This document shows, one piece after another, positions 6,402-14,073 of a stretch of DNA of 14,172 bases. The notes below the pieces were generated by a model. That model searched no databases, was not told the DNA's origin, and worked only from the letters and a program-made list of their open reading frames with translations. The position numbers and the translations under genes are program-made. How positions within the stretch are numbered: position 1 is the first letter of the stretch; each line of letters begins with the position of its first letter. The DNA comes from Streptomyces sp. NRRL F-5123 (GTDB taxonomy: Bacteria > Actinomycetota > Actinomycetes > Streptomycetales > Streptomycetaceae). The DNA lies in contig NZ_JOHY01000095.1 in the NCBI RefSeq assembly GCF_000721495.1, forward strand, positions 1 to 14,172, read 5' to 3'.

Positions 6402-7587
6402 GCTCCTCGTACCCAAGCTCAACAACAACGACACGGAATACGTCCTGACGGACTGGCTCGTGGACGACGGCACGCCCGTCTCGGCGGGCGACCCCGTCGC
6501 AGTCGTGGAGACCTCCAAGGCCGCGGAGGAGCTGGAGGCCACCGCCACGGGCGCGTTGCGCCACGCACTCGCGGCGGGCGCGGTGTGCCGCCCGGGGGAG
6601 CGCATCGCCGCCATCGACGACGGTACGCAGACGGCACCGGTCCCGGCTGCCGCCGCGGCAGGCGCCGCAGGGCAGCTCGTCACCCGGCCCGCACAGCAGC
6701 TCATCGACGAGTTGGGCATCACGGCGGCGGAGGTCGAGGCGCTGGGGCGCGCGGTCGTGCGGCGGGAACACGTCGCGGCGCTGCGGCCCGGCGGCGCGGC
6801 CGTGAACGCCCCGGCCGGGGGCGGTGCGGCAGCGTCGGTGGGCGCGCCCGCGGCGGTGCCCGGCATCACGCCGGCCCCGGCGGTCTCCGCGCCCGCAGCG
6901 GCGGCGCCGGGTGCGCTCGCCTCCCCGGCGAGCGGTCCGGGGGCGGACGTCCCCGGCGTCACCCGGGCCGAACTGCCGCGCGTGCAGCGTGGGGTGGCGC
7001 GCGCCGTGGATATCTCGCACCGGACGATCCCCGCCGCCTACACCGTCGTGCGGATGGACCTCGGGCCCGCGCTCGCCTACGCGAAGCGGGTGACGCGGGA
7101 GGTGCGGCGGCCGGTCGGGGCCGGCGAGCTGTTCGTCCGTGAAGTGGCCCTGCTGCACGCCGACTTCCCGCGCTTCTTCGGGTGCGTCGAGGGGAGCACC
7201 GCGCTGCTCGCGGACGCCCCGCACATCGGGGTGACCGTCGACCTCGGCGAGGGGCTGTTCGTGCCGTGCGTACGGGACGCCGCGCAGCTGTCGATCGGCG
7301 AGATCGCGACGCGGCTCATGAAATTCCGGGTGGCCGCGACCACCGGGGCCTTCCGTGAGAGCGACCTCACGGGGGCGAACTTCACCGTCACCCTGCACAC
7401 CGACGCCGACGTGGTGCTCGCCGTGCCGTTCGTGCTGCCCGGCACGGCGTGCGCCCTCGCGGTCACCGCGCCCACCGACGGCTCGCCCGCGAACATCGGG
7501 CTCGCCTACGACCACCGGCTGATCAACGGGCGCGAGGCGACGCTCTTCCTGCACGCGCTCAAGAACTCCATGGAAAGGCTCGCCTGA
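6394..7587 (+). CDS. 2-oxoacid dehydrogenase-like E2 acyltransferase (lipoyl - subunit-binding - catalytic domains)
   Basis: This 397-residue protein has the classic E2 layout. An N-terminal lipoyl domain (about 1-75) has ETSKAAEEL with lipoyl-lysine Lys42. A short peripheral subunit-binding-like segment (TRPAQQLIDELGI onward, about 95-130) comes next, then an Ala/Pro/Gly-rich flexible linker, and a chloramphenicol-acetyltransferase-fold catalytic domain from about residue 190. It would accept the unit from E1 on its lipoyl arm and transfer it to CoA or, by inference, to a carrier domain. The active-site motif is DHRLING (373-379): His374 is present, but the usual Asp of DHRxxDG is Asn378, a variant I recall in some acetoin-type and biosynthetic E2 proteins. 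There is one lipoyl domain only. No E3 (dihydrolipoyl dehydrogenase) gene is nearby, so E3 would have to come from elsewhere in the genome. GTG 6394 overlaps the E1-beta gene by 8 bp and follows GGAG (6383-6386). Confidence 0.92.
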   Translation: MAELLVPKLNNNDTEYVLTDWLVDDGTPVSAGDPVAVVETSKAAEELEATATGALRHALAAGAVCRPGERIAAIDDGTQTAPVPAAAAAGAAGQLVTRPAQQLIDELGITAAEVEALGRAVVRREHVAALRPGGAAVNAPAGGGAAASVGAPAAVPGITPAPAVSAPAAAAPGALASPASGPGADVPGVTRAELPRVQRGVARAVDISHRTIPAAYTVVRMDLGPALAYAKRVTREVRRPVGAGELFVREVALLHADFPRFFGCVEGSTALLADAPHIGVTVDLGEGLFVPCVRDAAQLSIGEIATRLMKFRVAATTGAFRESDLTGANFTVTLHTDADVVLAVPFVLPGTACALAVTAPTDGSPANIGLAYDHRLINGREATLFLHALKNSMERLA

Positions 7588-10500
7588 TGACGTCGGCCGT
7601 CGAACTCTCCGCGGCGAAGCGGGAATTGCTCAGGCGCAGGCTCAGCGGCAAGCGGGAGGCGCAGGGCATCCCGGTGCGGCCCGCGGACGCACCGCCGCTG
7701 CTCGCGCCCGCGCAGGAGCCGCTGTGGTTCATGGAGCAGTACATGCCCGGCACGGGCACGTACACCATCGTGCTCGCGGTGCGGCTGACCGGGCCGCTGG
7801 ACACCGCGCGCATGGAGGCGGCGCTCGCCGAACTCCCCCGCCGCCACGACAGCTTGCGGCACCGCTTCCCCGCCGACGACGAGGGCCACCCGGCCGTGCA
7901 CGTCCTCGACGAGGCGCCCGTGCCGCTCGCCCGCGCGGAGGCGGCGAGCGACGAGCAGACCCTCGCGCTCATCGGTGAGGAGTGCACGATCCCGCTGGAC
8001 CCGGCGGACGGCCCGCTGCTGCGCGCCCTGCTCGTCGAGCGGCTGGACGCCGCGGAGGGCGAAGAGCCCGAGCACGTCCTCGCGCTGCTCGTCCACCACC
8101 TGGTGGCCGACGGCCAGTCCGCCCAGCTCCTCGTGCGCGACCTCGTGGCCCTCTACCGGGGCGAGGCCGCGCCCGCGCCCGCCGTGCGCTTCGGGGACAT
8201 CGCCGCCTGGCAGCGCGACCGCACCCTGGAGCGCGAGAGCGCGTACTGGCTGCCGCAGCTCGCCGGCCTGCCCCGGCTGGAGCTGACCACCGACCTGCCC
8301 CGCCCGGCCCGGCAGCGCTTCGAGGGCGCCTCCACCGTGCGGATGCTGGACGCCGAACTCACCGCCCGCGTCGACGCGTTGAGCCGCGAGCACGGCGCGA
8401 CCCGCTTCATGGTCATGCTCGCCGCCTTCGAGGCGCTGCTCTCCCGCTCCACCGGCCAGCAGGAGTTCGGCGTCGGGACCCCCGTCGCCGGGCGGACCAG
8501 GGCCGAGTTCGAGGGCGTGGTCGGCATGTTCGTCAACACCCTCGTGCTGCGCGCGGACATGGCCGACGACCCGGCCTTCACGGCGCTGCTGGCCCGCACC
8601 CGGGACGTCGTCATCGACGCCCTCGACCACCAGGAGCTCTCCTTCGCCCGGCTGGTCGAGGAGCTGAACGTCCCGCGTGACCCGAGCCGCCAGCCGCTCA
8701 TCGACGCGCTGTTCTCGATGCACGACTTCCCCGCCGCGACCGGCGACGACGGCGGCGCGGAGGTGCGGGTGGCGGACTTCCCGCTGACCCCCGGCTCCTC
8801 GCGGCACGACCTGGAGCTGTACGTCGTGCCCTCCGGCGACGGCGGCCTCGCCTGCACCTTCACCTACAAGACGTCGCTGTTCACGGCCGTGACCGTGGAG
8901 CGGCTGGCCGGGCATCTGGAGACGCTGCTGCGCGCCGCGCTCGACGCGCCGGACACCGCCGTCAGCCGCCTGCCGATGCTGGACGACGCCGAGCGCGCCC
9001 TGCTGGACGGCTGGAACGACACCGCCGCCGACTTCCCCGCGGACGCGACCCTGCACGGCCTCGTCGCCGACCAGGTCCGCCGCACCCCCGACGCGCCCGC
9101 CGTCACCTTCGAGGGCGCCACCCTCACCTACGCCGAACTCGACGCGCGCGCCGACCGGATCGCGCACCGGCTCGCCGCCGAGGGCGTCGGCCCCGGCTCG
9201 CTCGTCGCCGTCTGCGCGGAGCGCTCCCTCGACCTGCCCGCCGCCCTGCTCGGCGTGCTGCGCACGGGGGCCGCGTACGTACCCCTCGACCCCGAATACC
9301 CCGCGGAGCGACTGGAGTTCATGCTCCAGGACGCGGAGGCCCCGGTCGTCCTGACGCAAGGGAGGCTGCTCGACGGCACCGCGCAGGGCGCACTCGGCGA
9401 GAGCGCGGGCACCGCCGAGGCGCTCGCCGCGAGCAGCGCGGCCGTCCTCGTCCTGGACGACCCGGCGGTCTGGGAGGGGCAGCCCGGCACCGCGTTCCCG
9501 GCGGCGGGCGAGCCGGGCGCGGCCGCGTACATGATCTACACCTCGGGCTCCACCGGGCGTCCCAAGGGCGTGCCCAACAGCCACCGCGGCATCGTCAACC
9601 GGCTCGACTGGATGCAGAAGCGGTACCGACTCGGCGCCGCCGACAGCGTGCTGCAGAAGACCCCGGCCGGATTCGACGTCTCCGTGTGGGAGTTCTTCTG
9701 GCCGCTGACCTCAGGCGCCCGGCTGGTGCTCGCCGAGCCCGGCGGCCACCGCGACCCCGGCTACCTGCGTACGCTCATCGCCGAACAGGGCATCACCACC
9801 GCGCACTTCGTCCCGTCGATGCTCGGCCTCTTCCTCTCCGACGACTCCGTCGCCGACTGCACGGGCCTGCGCCGCGTCATCTGCTCCGGCGAGGAGCTGC
9901 CCGTCGACCTCGCCGCCCGCTGCCTGCGCACCCTCCCCGACGCCGAACTGCACAACCTCTACGGGCCGACCGAGGCGGCGATCGACGTCTCGTCCTGGCA
10001 GTGCACACCGCAGGGTCTGGAGGGGCGGGCCCGCGTCCCCATCGGGAGCCCCATCCAGAACGTCACCCTGGACATCCTCGACGAGCACGGCGAGCGCGTA
10101 CCCGTGGGCGTCCCGGGCGAGTTGACGATCGGCGGGGTCGCGGTCGCGCTCGGCTACCACAAGCGGCCCGAGCTGACCGCCGAGCGTTTCGCGGGCGGCC
10201 GCTACCGCACCGGCGACGCCGCCCGGCGGCTGCCCGACGGCGCGATCGAATTCCTCGGCCGCCTCGACAACCAGGTCAAGCTTCGCGGCCTGCGCATCGA
10301 ACTCGGCGAGATCGAGGCGGCGTTGCGCGACAAGACCGGCGCGCGCGACGCGGCCGTCGTCGTCAGCCCCGACCAGCGGCTCGTCGCCTACCTCGTCGGC
10401 GGCCCCGACGACCCGGCCGACGCGCGCGACGCGGTGCGCGGCTACCTGCCCGACTACATGGTGCCCTCGCACGTCATCGCCCTCGACGCGCTGCCGCTCA

Positions 10501-13064
10501 CCCCGAACGGCAAGCTCGACCGCAAGGCGCTGCCCGAGCCGGAGGTCACCACCGCCGAATACCGCGAGCCGGCTACCGAGGTGGAGCGGACCATCGCCGC
10601 GGTGTGGGCGGAGATCCTGGAGGCCGAACGCATCGGCCTGGACGACGACTTCTTCGACCTCGGCGGCCACTCGCTGCTCGCCATCCAGGTCGTCGCCAAG
10701 CTGCGCACGGCGCTGCCCGCGGGCGGCCGCCCGGTGGGCCTCGTCGACATGTTCTCCAACCGCACGGTCGCCGAACTCGCCGACTTCGCCTCGGAATCCG
10801 CCCCCGAGGGCCCGCGCCCCCTGCTCCAGCGCCTCACCCCGCGCCGCAAGTCCACCCGCGTGACGTACGTGTGCGTCCCGTACGGCTCCGGCAGCGCGAT
10901 CGTCTACCAGCCGCTCGCCGACGAACTCGCCAAGGACGAGGCGCTGTACGCCCTCTCCATCCCCGGCAACGACATCGGGCTCGACGAGGAGCCGATGGAG
11001 TTCGACGAGCTGGCCGCCCGCACGACCGAGGAGATCCTCGCCATCGAGGGCCCGTTGGTGATCTACGGCCACTGCGGGGTCGGCGCCGCGCTCGCCGTCG
11101 AGCTGTCGCGGCGCGTCGAGGCCGCCGGGCGCGAGTTGGAGGCCTGCTACATCGGGGCGATCTTCCCCTTCGCCAAACCGGCGGGCATGTGGCGGAAGCT
11201 CGTCCGCCCCGAGTTCTTCGAGCGGCTGCGCAGCAGCCAGAGCGACCTCGACTCGCTGAAATCCCGCGGCGTGGACCTCGACGAGCTGGACCCCGCCGTC
11301 GCCGACCGCATCATCCGCACCATGCGCCACGACTCGAAGTCCGCCGAGGAGTACTTCACCAAGCTCTTCGACCAGCCCGACCGCCGCAAACTCCGCGCCC
11401 CCATCGTCTCGTTGATCGGCGAGCGCGACCCGGCGACGCAGATGTACGAGGAGCGCTACAAGGAGTGGCGCGCCTTCACCGACACCGCGGCGCTCGTCGT
11501 CCTCGACGAGGGCGGCCACTTCTTCCTGCGCTACCGCGCCGCCGAGGTCGCCCTCGCGCTCCGTACCCACACCGAGCTGCCCGACCCGCCACCGCGCGCG
11601 GACGGCGACACGTGGTGGGTCGAGGACGTCGCCACCCCGGAGTCCGAGGAGGCGCTCAAGGCGGAAACGGACCGCGTCCGTCCCAGCATGGGCCGCTTCC
11701 TCACCATCGCCAGCGGCCAGCAGATCTCCCTCATCGGCTCCGCGCTCACCGGCTGGGCGCTGCCGCTCACCGTGCTCGTGGACAACAAGTCCCTCGCGCA
11801 GTTCTCGCTCATCGCCGTCCTCAACCTCGCCGGGCTGCTCATCTCGCCGCTCGCGGGCGCGATCGTCGACCGCGGCGACCGGCGGCGCGTCATGCTGTGG
11901 GCCGACGCCGCCTCCGGCATCATCGAGGCGATCCTGTGGCTGCTCATCCTCACCGACGGCATCCACATATGGCAGATCTACCTGCTGGTCACGGCGCTCT
12001 CGGTCAGCACGACCTTCCAGCGCCTCGCGTACGGCTCCGCGGTGCCGCAGCTCGTGCCCAAGCAGTACCTGGGCCACGCGATCGGCGTCACCCAGATGAC
12101 CAACGGCGTCGCCCAGCTCGTCGTCCCGCTCGTCGCCGCGGGCCTGCTCAGCGTCATCGGGCTCGACGGCATCGTCCTCATCGACGTCGTCAGTTACGCG
12201 TTCGCCGTCGCCGTCGTCATCTTCGTCCGCTTCCCGAACACCCTGCCGTGGCGCCCGCGCGAGCCGCTCACCACCGAGATCGCCAAGGGCTTCAGCTACA
12301 CCTGGAACGACCGCGGCCTGCGCTCCGTGCTGACCTTCTTCGCAGTGCTCAACCTCTTCATGTCGCCGCTGCTGCTGCTCGTCTCGCCGCTCGTGCTGTC
12401 CTTCGGCTCGCTCGCCGACGTCGGCCGCGTCTCCGTCGTGAGCGGGCTCGGCGTCATGCTCGGCGGTACGACCATGGCGATCTGGGGCGGGCCGCGCGTC
12501 AAGCGCTTCCGCGGGGTGCTGATCACCACCGTGTGCATGGCGGCGGGGGGCTTCCTCGTCAGCCTGCGGCCGTCGCTGTGGCTCATCGGGGCGGGCGCGT
12601 TCGCGCTGACGTTCTTCCTGACGATCATGAACTCCGTCTACACGACGATCGTCCAGCTCAAGGTGCCGTACCGCTACCACGGGCGGGTGTTCGCGCTCAA
12701 CACGCTGGTCGCGTGGTCCACGCTGCCCATCGGCATGGGGCTCGTCGCGCCGCTCGGCTCCGACCTCTTCAACCGGCTGCTCAGCAAGCACGGCGCGCTC
12801 GCGTCGAGCGCAGGGCATGTGGTGGGCACCGGGCCCGGGCGCGGGGTCGCCTTCATGTTCCTGCTGTGCTCGGCGGGCATGGCGCTCGTGGTCGTGGGGG
12901 CGCTGCGGATACGGCGGCTGGCGCGGTTCGACGTCGACATGCCGGACGCCCTGCCGGACGATCTGCTGGGGGTGGAGGCGCTCGCGGAGAAGTCGCGGGC
13001 GGCGACTTCTCCTTCCGATCCTTCCGAGGAGGCGGGTGAGCGCGAGCCCGCGCCGGTCGGGTGA
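7587..13064 (+). CDS. NRPS C-A(Ser)-T-TE fused to a C-terminal MFS exporter
   Basis: One 1825-residue chain in an unbroken frame. Condensation domain (about 35-465): HHLVADG at 170-176. Adenylation domain (about 477-990): A3 YTSGSTGRPKG from Tyr651; code residues D697 V698 W701 H740 I765 S767 L791 I799 D800 K976, i.e. DVWHISLIDK, which matches serine-activating domains such as EntF (DVWHFSLVDK). Carrier: LGGHSL with Ser1029. Thioesterase (about 1080-1345): nucleophile motif GHCGVG, Cys1163 instead of Ser, with probable partners Asp1281 (GERD) and His1311 (GGHFFL). Its start (VPYGSGSAIVYQPLA) resembles the GrsT/type II-like thioesterase family. A polar linker follows. MFS domain (about 1368-1790): 12 hydrophobic segments and the loop 2-3 motif GAIVDRGDRRR, most like the EntS/MFS_3 exporters. 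The tail is acidic and Ser/Pro-rich. The fusion would tether synthesis to the membrane and link release to export. ATG 7587 overlaps the E2 stop (TGATG) and has GGAAAGG (7572-7578). No epimerase or methyltransferase insert is seen. Confidence 0.95.
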   Translation: MTSAVELSAAKRELLRRRLSGKREAQGIPVRPADAPPLLAPAQEPLWFMEQYMPGTGTYTIVLAVRLTGPLDTARMEAALAELPRRHDSLRHRFPADDEGHPAVHVLDEAPVPLARAEAASDEQTLALIGEECTIPLDPADGPLLRALLVERLDAAEGEEPEHVLALLVHHLVADGQSAQLLVRDLVALYRGEAAPAPAVRFGDIAAWQRDRTLERESAYWLPQLAGLPRLELTTDLPRPARQRFEGASTVRMLDAELTARVDALSREHGATRFMVMLAAFEALLSRSTGQQEFGVGTPVAGRTRAEFEGVVGMFVNTLVLRADMADDPAFTALLARTRDVVIDALDHQELSFARLVEELNVPRDPSRQPLIDALFSMHDFPAATGDDGGAEVRVADFPLTPGSSRHDLELYVVPSGDGGLACTFTYKTSLFTAVTVERLAGHLETLLRAALDAPDTAVSRLPMLDDAERALLDGWNDTAADFPADATLHGLVADQVRRTPDAPAVTFEGATLTYAELDARADRIAHRLAAEGVGPGSLVAVCAERSLDLPAALLGVLRTGAAYVPLDPEYPAERLEFMLQDAEAPVVLTQGRLLDGTAQGALGESAGTAEALAASSAAVLVLDDPAVWEGQPGTAFPAAGEPGAAAYMIYTSGSTGRPKGVPNSHRGIVNRLDWMQKRYRLGAADSVLQKTPAGFDVSVWEFFWPLTSGARLVLAEPGGHRDPGYLRTLIAEQGITTAHFVPSMLGLFLSDDSVADCTGLRRVICSGEELPVDLAARCLRTLPDAELHNLYGPTEAAIDVSSWQCTPQGLEGRARVPIGSPIQNVTLDILDEHGERVPVGVPGELTIGGVAVALGYHKRPELTAERFAGGRYRTGDAARRLPDGAIEFLGRLDNQVKLRGLRIELGEIEAALRDKTGARDAAVVVSPDQRLVAYLVGGPDDPADARDAVRGYLPDYMVPSHVIALDALPLTPNGKLDRKALPEPEVTTAEYREPATEVERTIAAVWAEILEAERIGLDDDFFDLGGHSLLAIQVVAKLRTALPAGGRPVGLVDMFSNRTVAELADFASESAPEGPRPLLQRLTPRRKSTRVTYVCVPYGSGSAIVYQPLADELAKDEALYALSIPGNDIGLDEEPMEFDELAARTTEEILAIEGPLVIYGHCGVGAALAVELSRRVEAAGRELEACYIGAIFPFAKPAGMWRKLVRPEFFERLRSSQSDLDSLKSRGVDLDELDPAVADRIIRTMRHDSKSAEEYFTKLFDQPDRRKLRAPIVSLIGERDPATQMYEERYKEWRAFTDTAALVVLDEGGHFFLRYRAAEVALALRTHTELPDPPPRADGDTWWVEDVATPESEEALKAETDRVRPSMGRFLTIASGQQISLIGSALTGWALPLTVLVDNKSLAQFSLIAVLNLAGLLISPLAGAIVDRGDRRRVMLWADAASGIIEAILWLLILTDGIHIWQIYLLVTALSVSTTFQRLAYGSAVPQLVPKQYLGHAIGVTQMTNGVAQLVVPLVAAGLLSVIGLDGIVLIDVVSYAFAVAVVIFVRFPNTLPWRPREPLTTEIAKGFSYTWNDRGLRSVLTFFAVLNLFMSPLLLLVSPLVLSFGSLADVGRVSVVSGLGVMLGGTTMAIWGGPRVKRFRGVLITTVCMAAGGFLVSLRPSLWLIGAGAFALTFFLTIMNSVYTTIVQLKVPYRYHGRVFALNTLVAWSTLPIGMGLVAPLGSDLFNRLLSKHGALASSAGHVVGTGPGRGVAFMFLLCSAGMALVVVGALRIRRLARFDVDMPDALPDDLLGVEALAEKSRAATSPSDPSEEAGEREPAPVG

Positions 13065-13074
13065 GGGGTCTCTT

Positions 13075-13183
13075 GGCGAGGGCCCCGCAGTGAGGGCCCC
13101 ATGGTGACGGCTCTCTTGGTGACGGCCGCATGACGAGGGCGTCCGTGGTGACGTCCCCCGTGGTGACGTCGCCGTAGGTGACG
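13075..13183 (+). repeat. Degenerate array of GGTGACG repeats at ~15-bp spacing
   Basis: Exact GGTGACG occurs at 13103, 13118, 13147, 13162 and 13177. Three intervals are exactly 15 bp, and the remaining gap of 29 bp contains a diverged CATGACG (13129). Diverged upstream units GGCGAG (13075) and AGTGAG (13089) continue the pattern at 14-bp steps. The best-matching flanks are around 13145-13176, as GTGGTGACGTC. The array is short and imperfect. It could be a decayed minisatellite or a cluster of binding sites. Confidence 0.5.
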
Positions 13184-13247
13184 CCGTCCCGGTTGTCGGA
13201 CCCTCGTGGCACGATGAGGGGGTTCGCGGGGTTCACGGTCGTTAACC

Positions 13248-13253
13248 GGGAGG
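13248..13253 (+). promoter_or_regulatory. Ribosome binding site of the crotonase gene
   Basis: GGGAGG, 7 nt before ATG 13261, fixes that start and shows the gene is translated independently of the operon. Confidence 0.7.
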
Positions 13254-13260
13254 CGGTCCG

Positions 13261-14073
13261 ATGGGTGCGCAGGAGGACGGGGTGCGGTACGGCGAGTGGG
13301 TGCGGGTCGAGCGGCCCGCACCCCGGGTCGCCGAGCTGGTGCTGGACCGGCCCCGGGCGATGAACGCGGTGTCGTCCGCGATGGCCGAGTCCATCGCGGG
13401 GGCCTGCGACGCGCTGGCCGCCGACGCGTCCGTGAGCGTGGTCGTGCTGACGTCGTCGAACGAGAAGGCGTTCTGCGTCGGGGCCGACCTCAAGGAACGC
13501 AATGCGCTGAGCGACGCGGAGTTGGTCGCGCAGCGGCCGGTCGCGCGGGGCGCTTACACGGGCGTGCTGGAGCTGCCCGTGCCGACGGTCGCGGCGGTGC
13601 ACGGGTACGCCCTGGGCGGGGGGTACGAGCTCGCTCTCTCGTGCGACGTGATCGTGGTCGACGGTACGGCGGTCGTCGGCCTGCCCGAGGTGTCCGTGGG
13701 CGTCATCCCGGGGGGCGGCGGCACGCAGCTCCTCCCTCGCCGGGTGGGCGCCGCGCGGGCCGCCGAGCTCATTTTCACGGCACGGCGGGTGGGGGCTGCC
13801 GAGGCTGTGGGCCTCGGCATGGTCGACCTCCTCGCGGAGGAGGGGACGTCGGCGCGGGACGCCGCGCTTTCGCTGGCCGGCCGGATCGCTGCGAATTCGC
13901 CCGTGGGGCTGCGGGCGGCGAAGCGCGCCTTGCGGCTCGGGCACGGGCTCGACCTGCGGTCGGGGCTGGACATCGAGGACGCGGGCTGGCGCACGGTCGC
14001 CTTCTCCGGGGACCGGGCGGAGGGGGTTGCGGCGTTCAACGAGAAGCGGTTGCCTCGCTGGGCTGAGGGGTGA
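13261..14073 (+). CDS. Enoyl-CoA hydratase/isomerase (crotonase) family protein
   Basis: The 270-residue length is typical of a single-domain crotonase. These enzymes stabilise an acyl-CoA enolate in an oxyanion hole; the usual reaction is hydration of 2-enoyl-CoA. Visible are CVGADLKER (first oxyanion-hole segment), GYALGGGYELALSCD (second segment) and LPEVSVGVIPGGGGTQLLPR. Glu123 (GGGYE) and Glu143 (LPEV) are 20 residues apart, matching the two catalytic glutamates Glu144 and Glu164 of rat mitochondrial enoyl-CoA hydratase, so true hydratase activity is plausible. The C-terminal AFNEKRLPRW helix is also typical. It lies 196 bp after the NRPS operon on the same strand, with its own RBS. It might tailor an acyl-CoA precursor for the pathway, or be a fatty-acid or amino-acid degradation gene flanking the cluster. 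Context alone does not decide; I lean to a flanking gene. Confidence 0.93.
   Translation: MGAQEDGVRYGEWVRVERPAPRVAELVLDRPRAMNAVSSAMAESIAGACDALAADASVSVVVLTSSNEKAFCVGADLKERNALSDAELVAQRPVARGAYTGVLELPVPTVAAVHGYALGGGYELALSCDVIVVDGTAVVGLPEVSVGVIPGGGGTQLLPRRVGAARAAELIFTARRVGAAEAVGLGMVDLLAEEGTSARDAALSLAGRIAANSPVGLRAAKRALRLGHGLDLRSGLDIEDAGWRTVAFSGDRAEGVAAFNEKRLPRWAEG

Larger units (their letters stand above)
13065..13260. other. Intergenic region between the NRPS operon and the crotonase gene
   Basis: These 196 bases contain no credible gene. The left part has GGGCCC twice (13080-13085 and 13094-13099), able to form a 6-bp hairpin with an 8-nt loop but with no U-tract, so at best a weak terminator. 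The middle holds the GGTGACG array. The right part holds CGGT-CGTTA-ACCG (about 13237-13249) and the crotonase RBS. I see no convincing -10/-35 pair. Confidence 0.5.

Noticed and set aside
4989..6962. Minus-strand open frame of 657 codons across the E1/E2 genes
   Set aside because: Low-complexity Ala/Gly/Pro/Ser sequence antisense to genes with intact catalytic motifs; no supporting RBS or context.
9711..12818. Minus-strand open frame of 1035 codons inside the large NRPS gene
   Set aside because: Composition is dominated by Arg/Gly/Glu/Asp/Val with no recognisable domain, while the opposite strand encodes well-defined A, T, TE and MFS domains.
13080..13099. Strong intrinsic terminator after the NRPS operon
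   Set aside because: The GGGCCC/GGGCCC hairpin is only 6 bp and has no following T-run; it overlaps the repeat array and could arise from it.
13193..13260. Promoter for the crotonase gene (TTGTCG at 13193)
   Set aside because: No acceptable -10 hexamer occurs 16-19 nt downstream; the spacing to CACGAT (13210) is only 11 nt.
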